DNA from: Salinibacterium sp. G-O1
GTDB lineage: Bacteria > Actinomycetota > Actinomycetes > Actinomycetales > Microbacteriaceae
DNA length: 64,000 nt
NCBI RefSeq assembly: GCF_030063305.1
Contig: NZ_JASISV010000003.1
Location: forward strand, 62,001 to 126,000
Direction: 5' to 3'
Part shown: piece by piece, positions 33,975-43,567 of the stretch
How positions within the stretch are numbered: the first letter of the stretch is position 1
How the letters are laid out: each line of letters opens with the position of its first letter
The notes under the pieces: model-generated
What the model was told of the DNA's origin: nothing
What the model saw: the letters and a program-made list of their open reading frames with translations, nothing else
Database searches by the model: none
Made by a program: the position numbers and the translations under genes

Positions 33975-33980
33975 CTGGCT

Positions 33981-34820
33981 ATGGTCCGCATTCTGGTCAG
34001 CATCGTGGTTGCGCTCGTCGCGACCGTGCTCGGCTACGCCGCGCTCTGGCATGGCGGGGCCATCCTGTTGAAGGATGCCGCCCGCTACGTGCCGGTAGCC
34101 CTCGACGTGTCAGCCCTGGTGTTCGTCATAGGTGGGATTGCGTTGCTGAGCGTCGCCATGCTCACCGTCGGGCTGTCATCCATTGGTGTCATCGTGGTGG
34201 GCGCGATCCATGTCGTGACGATGCTGTTGGCGGTGCTCATTCCCGCCGTCCCGATTGTCGAGCTGTCTGAGCAGGTGTTCGGACGCAACTCGGCATTGGG
34301 CGATGGCCTGATCTTCTCGATAGCGACCGGCACCGGGATGCTCGCTGGCGCCATCTTCCTCGTCGGCGGGCTCGCCGCCGTGACCCGACGTTCGCAGAAG
34401 CCCGGCGGGGTTGCCAGGACGGCGAGCGTGATCGTCGCACTCGGCGCCGGACCCATGGGTGTGCTGCTGGCCTTCATGGGCGGCGGTGTCGTCTACGCCG
34501 ACCTGCTCGCCGGTGACCGCACCGAATTCGACGGGATGGGCGGCCTGCTGCTCACGGTTGGTGCCGCGCTGCTCGGACTGGCGCTGCTCACGCTGCGCTG
34601 GTCTTCGCTGGGCACCACGGTGCTCGGGCTTGCGTTCGTGGCAGCCGGGGTCATCGGAATGACCGAGCCGGGGCGGCTGGCATCCATCGCCAAACTGGTA
34701 TCGCCAGAACTGACCACTGCCGTGGAGTTCTCCGGCCCCAACGGCACTCTTGCCTTGCTCGGGGTGCTGCTGATCGCCGCCGCGATCGGTGAGCTGCTGC
34801 GCTCACGTCGCCTGCGCTGA
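33981..34820 (+). CDS. Polytopic membrane protein, unknown function
   Basis: 279 residues with about eight hydrophobic helices and short loops; the C-terminus RSRRLR is basic and probably cytoplasmic. I recognise no motif. It has its own leaderless-type promoter, so it is probably not part of the gluconate operon. It lies between the gluconate block and rplY. Confidence 0.7.
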   Translation: MVRILVSIVVALVATVLGYAALWHGGAILLKDAARYVPVALDVSALVFVIGGIALLSVAMLTVGLSSIGVIVVGAIHVVTMLLAVLIPAVPIVELSEQVFGRNSALGDGLIFSIATGTGMLAGAIFLVGGLAAVTRRSQKPGGVARTASVIVALGAGPMGVLLAFMGGGVVYADLLAGDRTEFDGMGGLLLTVGAALLGLALLTLRWSSLGTTVLGLAFVAAGVIGMTEPGRLASIAKLVSPELTTAVEFSGPNGTLALLGVLLIAAAIGELLRSRRLR

Positions 34821-35006
34821 CGGTATGGGTTTGCCCGAAAATCCGTGTAGAATCGGGCACTGAACTTCGGCGAGGGAACCACACGGTTCCGTTATCGACG
34901 CGGCGGGTGAGTCACTGATCTTAAGTGCATTGGGCTTTTCCTCACGCTGGCAATCATGCGTTCGAGTTGAATACGATCTGGGCACGCGCCCGTTATGGAG
35001 AACATC
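34821..35006 (+). promoter_or_regulatory. Leader region of rplY
   Basis: A 186-bp untranslated interval. TAGAAT at 34848-34853 is a candidate -10, which would give a leader of about 145 nt. It contains a GGGAACC/GGTTCC hairpin at about 34874-34890. A long leader on a ribosomal-protein gene could be regulatory; no known riboswitch class is evident. Confidence 0.3.
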
Positions 35007-35660
35007 ATGGCTGACAAGGCCTCAAAGTCCAAAGACAGCAACCACCTTCTGACCGAGGTGCGCGACACCTTCGGCAAGGGCGTTGCCCGCAAGATCCGCG
35101 CCAAGGGCAAGATCCCTGCCGTCATCTACGGCCACGGCACCGAGCCGCAGCACGTCACCCTCCCCGGCCACGAGACCGCGCTGATCCTGCGCAAGTCGAA
35201 CCAGGTTCTCGAGCTCGACATCCAGGGCAAGGTCCAGCTCGCGCTGGTCAAGGACGTTCAGAAAGACCCAGTTCGCCAGATCATCGAGCACATCGACCTC
35301 ATCGTCGTCCGCAAGGGCGAGAAGGTCATCGTTGACATCCCCGTGCACGTTGAGGGTGAGCCGGTTCCCGGCACGTCAGTCAACCAGGACTCCAACACGG
35401 TGTCGCTCGAGGTCGAGGCAACTCACATCCCCGAGAACGTTGTTGTCTCGATCGAGGGCCTCCGCGAGGGTGCACAGATCCTGGCGAAGGACCTCACGCT
35501 GCCCAAGGGTGCGACCCTGGTCACCGACGAAGACACCCTGATCGTCGGCATCACCGGCGAGACCGAGCAGGACCTTGGCGAAGAGACCGACACTGAGACC
35601 GAAGAGGCCGCCGAGGGCGAAGCCGCCGAGGGCGACGCTGCAGCCGAGGAATCCGAGTAA
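35007..35660 (+). CDS. rplY: 50S ribosomal protein L25 / general stress protein Ctc (long form)
   Basis: 217 residues. The N-terminal L25 domain (FGKGVARKIRAKGKIPAVIYGHG) binds 5S rRNA; the C-terminal TL5/CTC beta domain follows from about residue 100. The last 35 residues are a strongly acidic E/A/T tail. ATG 35007 is preferred over ATG 34995 because GGAG sits at the right distance before it. It is followed by pth and mfd, the usual actinobacterial order. Confidence 0.95.
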   Translation: MADKASKSKDSNHLLTEVRDTFGKGVARKIRAKGKIPAVIYGHGTEPQHVTLPGHETALILRKSNQVLELDIQGKVQLALVKDVQKDPVRQIIEHIDLIVVRKGEKVIVDIPVHVEGEPVPGTSVNQDSNTVSLEVEATHIPENVVVSIEGLREGAQILAKDLTLPKGATLVTDEDTLIVGITGETEQDLGEETDTETEEAAEGEAAEGDAAAEESE

Positions 35661-35704
35661 TTCGAAGGTTTCGGCCAATCTGGTTCTCACGTAAGGCGCA
35701 GCCT

Positions 35705-36289
35705 GTGGATGACCTGTGGCTGGTAGTCGGGCTCGGTAACCCCGGGCCCGGCTACGCCGGAAACAGGCACAACGTCGGCCAGATGGCGTTGTCCCTTCTC
35801 GCCGACCGTGCGTCGACGAGCTTCAAGAATCACAAAGCCAACGCTGCAATTGCGGAGGCTCGCAGCCTTGCCTCCGGCCCGAAGCTGGTGCTGGCCAAGC
35901 CCAACACGTTTATGAACGTGTCTGGCGCGCCGGTGGCAGCGCTTCTGCGGTTTTACAAGATCGAACCGTCGCGGTTGATCGTGCTCCACGACGAGCTCGA
36001 CGTACCGTTCGACACGGTGAAGCTCAAGTTCGGTGGGGGTCACGGCGGCCATAACGGCATCCGCGACATCATCGCCGCGACCGGAACCGGCGACTTCACC
36101 CGGGTGCGCATCGGCGTCGGTCGTCCCCCGGGCAGGCAGCCAGCAGCCGACTTCGTGCTGCGCGACTTCTCCAGCGACGAACGCGCGACGCTGCCCAACC
36201 TGCTCGAAGACGCGGCGGATGCCACGCAGCTCATCGCCGCGGAAGGGCTCACCGCCGCGCAGCTCAAGTTCCACACCGCGCGGCCGTAG
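35705..36289 (+). CDS. pth: Peptidyl-tRNA hydrolase
   Basis: 194 residues, a complete Pth. It frees tRNA from peptidyl-tRNA dropped during translation. GLGNPGPGYAGNRHNVGQM holds the catalytic His and Asn; KPNTFMNVSG and HDELDVPF (catalytic Asp) follow, then GGGHGGHNGIRDI. It starts with GTG, with AAGG about 10 nt upstream. It sits 44 bp after rplY. After it comes a 546-bp interval filled with palindromic elements before mfd. Confidence 0.95.
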   Translation: MDDLWLVVGLGNPGPGYAGNRHNVGQMALSLLADRASTSFKNHKANAAIAEARSLASGPKLVLAKPNTFMNVSGAPVAALLRFYKIEPSRLIVLHDELDVPFDTVKLKFGGGHGGHNGIRDIIAATGTGDFTRVRIGVGRPPGRQPAADFVLRDFSSDERATLPNLLEDAADATQLIAAEGLTAAQLKFHTARP

Positions 36290-36345
36290 CCGCGGGCGGC
36301 GCGCCCCGTCGCCCGGCCCTCGGCGGCCCCCGTCGCGCGCTCCCT

Positions 36346-36430
36346 CATCCAAATGAAGGAGATTTCCAACTTTGCGTTCGTTTTGTGGGCCACTGCGGGG
36401 GTTCGCGGCGAAATCTCCTTCATTTGGATG
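36346..36430. repeat. Palindromic element, family B, copy 3 (loop type 2)
   Basis: Perfect 21-bp arms, from CATCCAAATGAAGGAG inward, around a 43-nt loop. The flank GCGCGCTCC and the loop pattern CAAC...GGGGGTT...GGC are shared with the copy at 36641, not with the copies at 21417 and 21593. Confidence 0.88.
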
Positions 36431-36484
36431 GGAAAGCCGCGCCTCGCCCCGCCGGGCCAGGCCGCGGCTCACCCACCCCGTGTT

Positions 36485-36576
36485 GATAACTCCTGCAGAA
36501 TGCGGGGCCTGGGCCTCCGCGCTCCCGGAAACCTGGGGATGCGGCGGCCAGCCTGCCGCGATCTGCAGGAGTTATC
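36485..36576. repeat. Palindrome between two family B copies
   Basis: Perfect 15-bp arms GATAACTCCTGCAGA and TCTGCAGGAGTTATC around a 62-nt GC-rich loop. The architecture is like family B, but the arms are unrelated. Confidence 0.75.
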
Positions 36577-36640
36577 GCCACCCGGGCGCTGCGAGGGAGT
36601 CAGCCGCAGGAGTCCCGCCCGCAGCCCCGCCGCGCGCTCC

Positions 36641-36729
36641 CTCATCCAAATGAAGGAGATTTCCAACCTCGCGCCCGATTTGCGAGCCAATGTGGGGGTC
36701 TGGGGCAAAATCTCCTTCATTTGGATGAG
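36641..36729. repeat. Palindromic element, family B, copy 4 (loop type 2)
   Basis: Perfect 22-bp arms beginning CTCATCCAAATGAAGGAG. From CATCC to GGATG it is 85 bp, the same as copy 3. The loop resembles copy 3 in most positions. Confidence 0.88.
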
Positions 36730-36735
36730 GGAGCC

Positions 36736-36808
36736 AGCCGCAGCACGCAGCCGCAGCACGCAGCACGCAGCACGCAGCCCCGCAGCCAGCCGCAGCACGC
36801 AGCCGCAG
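36736..36808. repeat. Low-complexity GCAGCACGCA tract
   Basis: Irregular short direct repeats of CAGC/CGCAGCA units just after the fourth family B palindrome. Confidence 0.6.
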
Positions 36809-36823
36809 GTCAGCCGCCCCGCC

Positions 36824-36829
36824 TAGACT
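36824..36829 (+). promoter_or_regulatory. Putative -10 of mfd (leaderless type)
   Basis: TAGACT, 6 nt before the GTG at 36836. No ribosome-binding site precedes the start. Confidence 0.5.
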
Positions 36830-36835
36830 TATCCG

Positions 36836-39800
36836 GTGATACTCGAAGGATTAATCCCGGCCCTTTCGCGCGCCCGGACGTTCGAGAAAGCACTTTCTCT
36901 CGGCGCCAGAAGTGCCGACTTCTCCCTCGTGGATGGCCTTAGGGCACCGCTGCTCGCCGGCCTGCTCACGCGCAAAGGTGGCCCTCGCGCGCTGCTCGCG
37001 GTGGTGGCGACGGGCCGTGAATCCGAGGCACTGCGCCGGTCGCTGGCCAGCTTCCTGCCGGGCGCCACAATCGTCGAGTTCCCCGCATGGGAGACCCTGC
37101 CACACGAGCGACTCAGCCCCAGCTCCGAAACGGTGGGTAAGCGCATCGCGGCGCTGCGTGGCATCCGGGACTGGACCGCCGGCGACCAGAAGACCCCGTT
37201 CGTCATGGTCGCCAGCGTGCGCGCTGCCCTGCAGCCCCTTGCCGACAACCTCACCAGCATCGAGCCGATCATGCTGACCAAGGGCGGCCGCGGCTACGAC
37301 CTGGCCCACCTCAGCCGCAGGCTCGTCGACCTCGCGTACGCGCGCGTCGACATGGTGACCAGGCGCGGCGAGTTTGCGGTGCGCGGCGGCATCGTCGACG
37401 TGTTCGCGCCGACAGACGAGCACCCACTTAGGCTGGAGTTTTTCGGCGACGAGCTCGAGCAGGTTCGCGAGTTCTCCGTCGCAGACCAGCGTTCGCTCAC
37501 CACCGAGATCACCGAGGCTGAACTTCCGCCGAGCCGCGAGATGCTGCTCAGCGACAGCGTGCGCCAGCGTGCCCGCGAAATGCAGCACGAGTTCCCGAGC
37601 CTCTCGACGATGCTCGCCAAGATCGGCGAAGGAATCCCCGTCGACGGCATGGAGTCGCTCGCGCCGGCGCTCGTCGACCGGCTCGTGCCGCTCACCCACT
37701 ATCTGCCTCAGGATGCCGCGATCGCCGTGCTCTCGCCGGAGAAAGTCGCGACGCGCGCGGTGAACCTCGCCGAGACGAATCGGGAGTTTTTGAGCGCTGC
37801 CTGGAACGCGGCCACCGCGGGGGCTGAGGCTCCAATCGATCTGGATGCCGGCGACTTCGTCACCCTCGGCAGGCTGCGCGAATCGGCGGGCAACCGCCCG
37901 TGGTGGACGCTCTCTGCCTTTGACTCCGGCGTTCCCGAGGAGCTGGAGGCGACGGCCCTCGAGTCGTACGTGCGCATCGAGGCGCGAACCGTGCCGAACT
38001 TCGCCGGGCAGCCGGATGGCGCACTCGGTCACGTCGGTGAGCTGCTGCGGGACGGCTGGACGGTGGCCGTGATCTCCGAGGGCCACGGGCTGGTCGAGCG
38101 CACCGCGAACGTGCTCGCCGAACATGAGCTCGCCGGGCGCGCGGTGGACGCCTTCCCGCCGAAGGCCGACGCCGGCGTCGCGTACCTGGTGCAGGCATCC
38201 GTCGACCAGGGTTTCGAACTTCCCGACATCAAGCTGGCGCTGCTCAGCGAGAGCGAGTTTTACGGCCGAACCGCCGGCTACGACACCCGCCAGGTGAAGA
38301 AACTGGCGGTGCGCCGCAAGAACGTGGTCGACCCGCTGCAACTCAAGGCCGGCGATTTCGTGGTGCACAACACCCACGGCATCGGCAAGTTCGTCGAGCT
38401 GGTGCAGCGCGAGGTGTCGACCGGTGGTCGCAACGCGATCAAGACGCAGCGCGAGTTCCTGGTCATCGAATACGCACCCAATAAGCGTGGATATCCGGGG
38501 GACAAGCTCTACGTCCCCACCGACCAGCTCGACCTCCTGAGCCGGTATGTCGGCGGCGAGGCTCCATCGCTCAGCAAGATGGGCGGCAGCGACTGGGCGG
38601 CAGCCAAGGGCAAGGCGCGCAAGGCCGTCCGCGACATCGCGGTCGAACTCGTGAAGCTGTATAGCGCCCGCATGGCGAGCAAGGGTCACGCGTTCGGCCC
38701 CGACACTCCGTGGCAACGCGAGCTCGAGGAAGCGTTCGCGTTCGCCGAGACCCCGGATCAGCTCACCACCATCGACGAGGTCAAGGCCGACATGGAGCGC
38801 CCCATCCCGATGGACCGCCTGCTCAGCGGCGACGTCGGCTACGGAAAGACCGAGGTCGCCGTTCGCGCCGCGTTCAAGGCCGTTCAGGATGGCAAGCAGG
38901 TCGCGATGATCGTGCCGACCACGCTGCTGGTGCGCCAACACATGGAGACGTTCGCGGAGCGGTTCGCCGGCTTCCCCGTTCACCTTCGTGCGCTGTCCAG
39001 GTTCCAGAGCGAGAAGGAGTCGAAGGAGACCATCGCGGGCATGGAGGACGGCACGGTCGACGTCGTCATCGGCACGCATCGCCTGCTCAGCAAGAACATC
39101 GTCTTCAAGGATCTGGGCCTCGTCATCATCGACGAGGAGCAGCGGTTCGGTGTCGAGCACAAGGACGCGCTGAAGAAGCTGAAGACCAACGTCGACATCC
39201 TCGCGATGACGGCGACCCCGATTCCCCGCACGCTCGAGATGGCGGTCACGGGCATCCGGGAGATGTCGACGCTCGCCACCCCTCCCGAGGATCGTCACCC
39301 GATCCTGTCGTTCGTTGGCCCCTATTCCGACAGGCAGGTGGGCGCGGCCATTCGCCGGGAGTTGCTGCGCGAGGGCCAGGTCTTCTTCGTGCACAACCGT
39401 GTCTCGAGCATCAGCCGCACCGCAAACCACCTCGCCGAACTGGTTCCCGAGGCCCGCATCGCGGTCGCGCACGGCCAGCTGCCCGAGCATGTGCTGGAGC
39501 AGGTCATGGTCGACTTCTGGGAGCGCAAGTTCGATGTGCTGGTCTCGACGACGATCATCGAGACTGGTCTGGATATCGCCAACGCGAACACCCTCATCAT
39601 CGACCGCGCAGACAAGTACGGGCTCTCGCAGTTGCACCAGCTGCGCGGTCGTGTCGGGCGCGGGCGGGAGCGCGCGTACGCGTACTTCCTCTACGACGAG
39701 ATGAAGCCGCTCACCGAGACAGGCCACGAACGGCTCAACACGATCGCGGCCAACAACGAGCTCGGCGCCGGTATGCAGATCGCGCTCAAAGACCTTGAGA

Positions 39801-40405
39801 TCCGCGGCGCCGGAAACCTGCTTGGCGGCGAGCAGTCCGGGCACATCGCCGGGGTCGGCTTCGACCTGTATCTCCGGATGATCGGCGAAGCGGTCTCGAC
39901 ATTCCGCGGTGATGTTGCCGAGGGTCAAACCGAACTCAGGCTCGAGTTGCCCGTGGATGCGCACATTCCCGAGGAGTACGTCGAGAGCGAGCGACTCCGG
40001 CTGGAGGCGTACCAGAAGCTGTCCACCGCGTCCGCGCCGAATGCCAGCGCTGACAGCATCGACCGCGTGCTGGAAGAGCTGACCGACCGCTATGGGGAAC
40101 CGCCAGAGCAGGTTGCCAATCTCATTACCGTGTCGCGACTTCGCCGCATGGCGCAGAAGGCCGGGCTGGGCGAGGTCGTCGTCATGGGCGACAAGTTGCG
40201 GCTGGCCCCAGCAAATCTGGTCGACTCGATCCAGGTGAGGCTGCAGCGCATGTATCCCGGAGCCAGATATCACGCTGCCGCGGCCGCCGTGCTGGTGCCG
40301 CTGCCGGACAACCCGACAGACACCCAGCTCATCTCGTGGACGACAGACCTCCTGGTGGCGATCTTCGGGGCCGAAACAGTGGCGCAGCCGGCCGCCTCGG
40401 AGTAG
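36836..40405 (+). CDS. mfd: Transcription-repair coupling factor
   Basis: 1189 residues. It removes RNA polymerase stalled at DNA damage and recruits UvrA. The N-terminal UvrB-like module (about 1-350, EFPAWETLPHERLSP) is followed by the CarD-like RNAP-interaction domain (about 490-560, FVVHNTHGIGKFVEL). The RecG-like helicase has Walker A GDVGYGKTE near residue 665, DEEQRFGVEHK near 767 and QLRGRVGRGRERAYAY. The C-terminal D7 domain completes it. GTG 36836 is supported by the TAGACT 6 nt before it. Standard length. Confidence 0.97.
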   Translation: MILEGLIPALSRARTFEKALSLGARSADFSLVDGLRAPLLAGLLTRKGGPRALLAVVATGRESEALRRSLASFLPGATIVEFPAWETLPHERLSPSSETVGKRIAALRGIRDWTAGDQKTPFVMVASVRAALQPLADNLTSIEPIMLTKGGRGYDLAHLSRRLVDLAYARVDMVTRRGEFAVRGGIVDVFAPTDEHPLRLEFFGDELEQVREFSVADQRSLTTEITEAELPPSREMLLSDSVRQRAREMQHEFPSLSTMLAKIGEGIPVDGMESLAPALVDRLVPLTHYLPQDAAIAVLSPEKVATRAVNLAETNREFLSAAWNAATAGAEAPIDLDAGDFVTLGRLRESAGNRPWWTLSAFDSGVPEELEATALESYVRIEARTVPNFAGQPDGALGHVGELLRDGWTVAVISEGHGLVERTANVLAEHELAGRAVDAFPPKADAGVAYLVQASVDQGFELPDIKLALLSESEFYGRTAGYDTRQVKKLAVRRKNVVDPLQLKAGDFVVHNTHGIGKFVELVQREVSTGGRNAIKTQREFLVIEYAPNKRGYPGDKLYVPTDQLDLLSRYVGGEAPSLSKMGGSDWAAAKGKARKAVRDIAVELVKLYSARMASKGHAFGPDTPWQRELEEAFAFAETPDQLTTIDEVKADMERPIPMDRLLSGDVGYGKTEVAVRAAFKAVQDGKQVAMIVPTTLLVRQHMETFAERFAGFPVHLRALSRFQSEKESKETIAGMEDGTVDVVIGTHRLLSKNIVFKDLGLVIIDEEQRFGVEHKDALKKLKTNVDILAMTATPIPRTLEMAVTGIREMSTLATPPEDRHPILSFVGPYSDRQVGAAIRRELLREGQVFFVHNRVSSISRTANHLAELVPEARIAVAHGQLPEHVLEQVMVDFWERKFDVLVSTTIIETGLDIANANTLIIDRADKYGLSQLHQLRGRVGRGRERAYAYFLYDEMKPLTETGHERLNTIAANNELGAGMQIALKDLEIRGAGNLLGGEQSGHIAGVGFDLYLRMIGEAVSTFRGDVAEGQTELRLELPVDAHIPEEYVESERLRLEAYQKLSTASAPNASADSIDRVLEELTDRYGEPPEQVANLITVSRLRRMAQKAGLGEVVVMGDKLRLAPANLVDSIQVRLQRMYPGARYHAAAAAVLVPLPDNPTDTQLISWTTDLLVAIFGAETVAQPAASE

Positions 40406-40414
40406 AACTGGCTC

Positions 40415-41254
40415 ATGGAGTCTTCTGATGCGGTGTTTGCCGGGTCGGTGCCCGAGAATTACGAGCAGTACACGGTCCCGATGTTTTTTGCGCCGTTCGC
40501 GGCCGACATCGCCGATCGCGTTGCTCAACTCGCTCCCGACAGCGTGCTGGAGACAGCGGCGGGCACGGGGGCGGTGACCCGGCAGCTTGCGGGTGTGCTC
40601 CCCGAGGCGACGCGAATCGTCGCGACGGATCTCAACGAGGGGATGCTCGCCCAGGCCCAGCTCGTCGAAATCACCCGGCCGGTCGAGTGGCTCGTGGCCG
40701 ACGCGCTGCAACTCCCCTTCGACGATGACACGTTCGACGTTGTCGTGTGCCAGTTCGGGGTGATGTTCTTTCCCGATGGAGTGCGCGGGTTTTCCGAGGC
40801 CAGACGGGTGCTGGCGCCGGGAGGGACGTTCATTTTCAACGCCTGGGACAGCATCGAGCACAACGACTTCGCGATGGCGGTTTCGGCGGCGTGCGAGGCG
40901 ATGCTGCCGGATGACCCACCGCGCTTCCTCGAGCGCACCCCGTTCGGCTACTCCGACGAGGCACAGATCCGCGCAGACCTTGCCGCGGCGGGTTTCGTCG
41001 ATGACATCACGATCGTCACCGAGACCAGGCGCAGCATCGCACCGGATGCCGTGACGGCGGCGCTGTCGTTCGTGGAGGGCACCCCTCTCCGCGGCGAAAT
41101 CGAGTCGCGCAAATCGGGATCGCTGGCCGAGGCCACGACCGCGGCCGCGGCCGAATTCGTTGCCCGTTTCGGTGAGGGCGCGGTCGAGGGCTCAATGCAG
41201 GCGCTCGTGGTGACCGCATCCCGGTCTGGCGACGCCGGGGGCAACGTCACGTAA
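40415..41254 (+). CDS. Class I SAM-dependent methyltransferase
   Basis: 279 residues. SAM-binding motif I is [16 protein letters not shown], the acidic residue ending strand 2 is in [10 protein letters not shown], and motif III-like is [15 protein letters not shown]. This is the UbiE/COQ5-like Methyltransf_11 group. The ATG lies 10 bp after the mfd stop, with TAGAAC 6 nt upstream. Substrate unknown; no neighbour suggests one. The ZTP riboswitch of glyA begins directly after its stop. Confidence 0.82.
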   Translation: MESSDAVFAGSVPENYEQYTVPMFFAPFAADIADRVAQLAPDSVLETAAGTGAVTRQLAGVLPEATRIVATDLNEGMLAQAQLVEITRPVEWLVADALQLPFDDDTFDVVVCQFGVMFFPDGVRGFSEARRVLAPGGTFIFNAWDSIEHNDFAMAVSAACEAMLPDDPPRFLERTPFGYSDEAQIRADLAAAGFVDDITIVTETRRSIAPDAVTAALSFVEGTPLRGEIESRKSGSLAEATTAAAAEFVARFGEGAVEGSMQALVVTASRSGDAGGNVT

Positions 41255-41261
41255 GCTGTAT

Positions 41262-41356
41262 CCGTCGCAACTGGCGTTGAGATGGGCAACCATCGGGGAG
41301 CGACCGCCGTGCTTGTCGAGGCGGCAGCACGATTGGGCCGTTCGCCTGGGCCCACC
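41262..41356 (+). promoter_or_regulatory. ZTP (pfl) riboswitch in the glyA-folD leader
   Basis: The two conserved blocks of the ZTP aptamer are present: CGCAACTGGCG, a short hairpin, then ACCATCGGGGAGCGACCG, and after a variable linker CCGTTCGCCTGGGCCC. It senses ZTP/ZMP, which accumulate when 10-formyl-THF is short, and turns on one-carbon genes. Downstream, CGGATA/TATCCG can form a stem before a GTTTTT run at about 41382-41389, which may be the expression platform. glyA and folD are expected targets. Confidence 0.87.
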
Positions 41357-41399
41357 GGATACCTTTGTTCTATCCGTTCGAGTGTTTTTAGGAGCGCCC

Positions 41400-42686
41400 A
41401 TGTCTGACACCTTCAACTCACCGCTGTCTGAAGTCGACCCCGAGATCGCGGAGGTCCTCGCGCAGGAGCTCGGCCGCCAGCGCGGCACGCTCGAGATGAT
41501 CGCGAGCGAGAACTTCGTTCCTCGCGCCGTGCTTGAGGCTCAGGGTTCGGTTCTGACCAACAAGTACGCCGAGGGCTACCCCGGTCGCCGCTACTACGGT
41601 GGCTGCGAGTTTGTGGATGTCGCCGAGAGCCTCGCAATTTCGCGCGCCAAGAGCCTGTTCGGCTCCGCGTACGCCAACGTCCAGCCGCACTCGGGCGCCT
41701 CCGCGAACGCCGCCGTGCTGTCCGCGATCGCGCAGCCGGGAGACCGCATCCTGGGTCTGGAGCTTGCTCACGGCGGCCACCTGACCCACGGCATGCGCCT
41801 GAACTTCTCGGGAAAGCTATACGAGGCCCACGCCTACGGTGTCGACCCGCAGAGCTACCTGGTCGACATGGATGTCGTGCGCGAGAAGGCCCGCGAGGTC
41901 AAGCCCCACGTGCTCATCGCCGGATGGTCGGCGTACCCCCGCCAGCTCGACTTCGCCGCATACCGCGAGATCGCCGACGAGGTCGGAGCGAAGCTCTGGG
42001 TCGACATGGCGCACTTCGCCGGTCTGGTCGCGGCGGGGCTCCACCCGTCACCCGTGCCGTTCGCCGACGTCACGTCGTCGACGGTGCACAAGACCATCGG
42101 TGGTCCGCGCTCGGGATTCATCCTGACCAACGACCTCGACCTGCAGAAGAAGATCAACTCGAATGTGTTCCCCGGCCAGCAGGGCGGGCCGCTGATGCAC
42201 GTGATTGCAGCCAAGGCGACGGCGTTCAAGCTTGCTGCTGAGCCCGAGTTCAAGGACCGCCAGGAGCGCACCCTTCGCGGTGCGAAGATTCTCGCCGAGC
42301 GTCTCACGGCCCCGGATGCCGTGGCCGCCGGCATCGACGTGCTCACCGGTGGAACCGACGTACACCTCGTGCTGGTCGACCTGCGCAACGCGCCCATCCA
42401 CGGCCAGGAGGCTGAGGACATCCTGCACGCGGCCGGCATCACCGTGAACCGCAACGCCGTGCCGTTCGACCCGCGCCCGCCGATGACCCCATCCGGTCTT
42501 CGCATCGGAACCCCGGCTCTCGCTACCCGCGGTTTCGGCGACGCCGAGTTCACTGAGGTTGCCGACATCATCGCCGAGGCTCTGAAGCCGACACCGGATG
42601 TCGCGGTCCTCCGCGCACGTGTGCTGAAACTGACCGACGGCTTCCCCCTCTACCCGGGCCTCGAAAGCCCGGGGACGTGGAACTGA
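41400..42686 (+). CDS. glyA: Serine hydroxymethyltransferase
   Basis: 428 residues. A PLP enzyme that moves the serine C3 onto tetrahydrofolate, giving glycine and methylene-THF. Marks are [29 protein letters not shown], the [14 protein letters not shown] aspartate, and the PLP-lysine loop [21 protein letters not shown] lies 7 nt before the ATG. The stop overlaps the folD start (TGATG). It is controlled by the ZTP riboswitch upstream. Confidence 0.97.
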   Translation: MSDTFNSPLSEVDPEIAEVLAQELGRQRGTLEMIASENFVPRAVLEAQGSVLTNKYAEGYPGRRYYGGCEFVDVAESLAISRAKSLFGSAYANVQPHSGASANAAVLSAIAQPGDRILGLELAHGGHLTHGMRLNFSGKLYEAHAYGVDPQSYLVDMDVVREKAREVKPHVLIAGWSAYPRQLDFAAYREIADEVGAKLWVDMAHFAGLVAAGLHPSPVPFADVTSSTVHKTIGGPRSGFILTNDLDLQKKINSNVFPGQQGGPLMHVIAAKATAFKLAAEPEFKDRQERTLRGAKILAERLTAPDAVAAGIDVLTGGTDVHLVLVDLRNAPIHGQEAEDILHAAGITVNRNAVPFDPRPPMTPSGLRIGTPALATRGFGDAEFTEVADIIAEALKPTPDVAVLRARVLKLTDGFPLYPGLESPGTWN

Positions 42687-43567
42687 TGACGGCGGTAAAG
42701 CTCGACGGAGTCGCCACTGCAAGTGCGGTGAAGGGCGAACTCGCCGAGCGCATCACCGCGCTCAAAGCCAGGGGCATCACGCCGGGGCTGGGCACGCTGC
42801 TCGTGGGCAGCGATCCCGGTTCACAGTCGTATGTCGCGGGTAAGCATCGCGACTGCGCCGAGGTGGGCATCGAGTCGATCCGCGTGGATCTGCCCGAAAC
42901 GGCGTCGGCTGACGATGTGCGGGCGGCCATCGCCGACCTCAACGCGAACCCGGCGGTGACGGGTTACATCATCCAGCTCCCGCTGCCCGCGGGGCTCGAT
43001 GAGAACGCCATGCTGGAGTTGATGGACCCCGATAAGGACGCTGACGGGCTGCACCCGACCAACCTGGGCCGGCTCGTGCTCGGCGTCGGGGGAGAGATCA
43101 ACTCGCCCCTGCCGTGCACCCCCGCCGGAATCGTCGAGATGCTGCAGCGGTACGATGTGCCGATCTCGGGACGCCATGTCGTGGTCGTCGGTCGCGGCCT
43201 GACGGTCGGTCGCCCGCTCGGGCTGCTGCTCACGCGAAAGGGCCTGGATGCGACAGTCACCCTGACGCATTCGCGCACCGTAGACCTCGAGAGCTACGTG
43301 CGCAGGGCCGACATCCTCGTCGCTGCCGTGGGCGTGGCCGGGCTCATCCAGCCGGAGTGGCTGAAGCCGGGCGCCGCCGTGCTCGACGTGGGCATCACGC
43401 GAGTCGTGAACGACGAGACCGGCAAGGCTCGGCTCGTGGGCGATGTGGACCCCGGCGCAGTGGATGTCGCGGGCTTCCTGTCACCCGTGCCGGGCGGCGT
43501 CGGGCCTATGACCCGTGCCATGCTGCTTAAGAACGTTGTGGACGCTGCTGAAAGGATTCTGCCGTGA
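42686..43567 (+). CDS. folD: Methylene-THF dehydrogenase / methenyl-THF cyclohydrolase
   Basis: 293 residues, the bifunctional form. It converts methylene-THF to 10-formyl-THF for purine and fMet synthesis. Marks are [17 protein letters not shown] with the catalytic lysine, the QLPLP motif, [26 protein letters not shown], and the NADP loop [11 protein letters not shown]. It is translationally coupled to glyA by a 1-nt overlap and to a 33-residue frame by GTGA. Confidence 0.96.
   Translation: MTAVKLDGVATASAVKGELAERITALKARGITPGLGTLLVGSDPGSQSYVAGKHRDCAEVGIESIRVDLPETASADDVRAAIADLNANPAVTGYIIQLPLPAGLDENAMLELMDPDKDADGLHPTNLGRLVLGVGGEINSPLPCTPAGIVEMLQRYDVPISGRHVVVVGRGLTVGRPLGLLLTRKGLDATVTLTHSRTVDLESYVRRADILVAAVGVAGLIQPEWLKPGAAVLDVGITRVVNDETGKARLVGDVDPGAVDVAGFLSPVPGGVGPMTRAMLLKNVVDAAERILP

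Larger units (their letters stand above)
36290..36835. other. 546-bp non-coding interval with three palindromic elements and a low-complexity tract
   Basis: No credible gene. In order it holds a family B palindrome (36346), a different palindrome (36485), a second family B palindrome (36641), a GCAGCACGCA-type low-complexity repeat (36736-36808), and the mfd promoter. Confidence 0.75.

Noticed and set aside
36346-36729. Family B palindromes as rho-independent terminators of pth
   Set aside because: No T-runs, loops over 40 nt, and two of the four copies lie in the interval between divergent transcription units (marR and tRNA-Gln).
36851-40861. A 1336-codon open frame on the minus strand
   Set aside because: It is antisense to mfd and the methyltransferase, both with full motif sets. 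Long antisense frames are expected in high-GC DNA; the translation has no domain pattern.
41262-41399. Glycine or THF riboswitch before glyA
   Set aside because: The CAACTGGCG / CGGGGAGCG / CGCCTGGGC blocks are those of the ZTP (pfl) aptamer.
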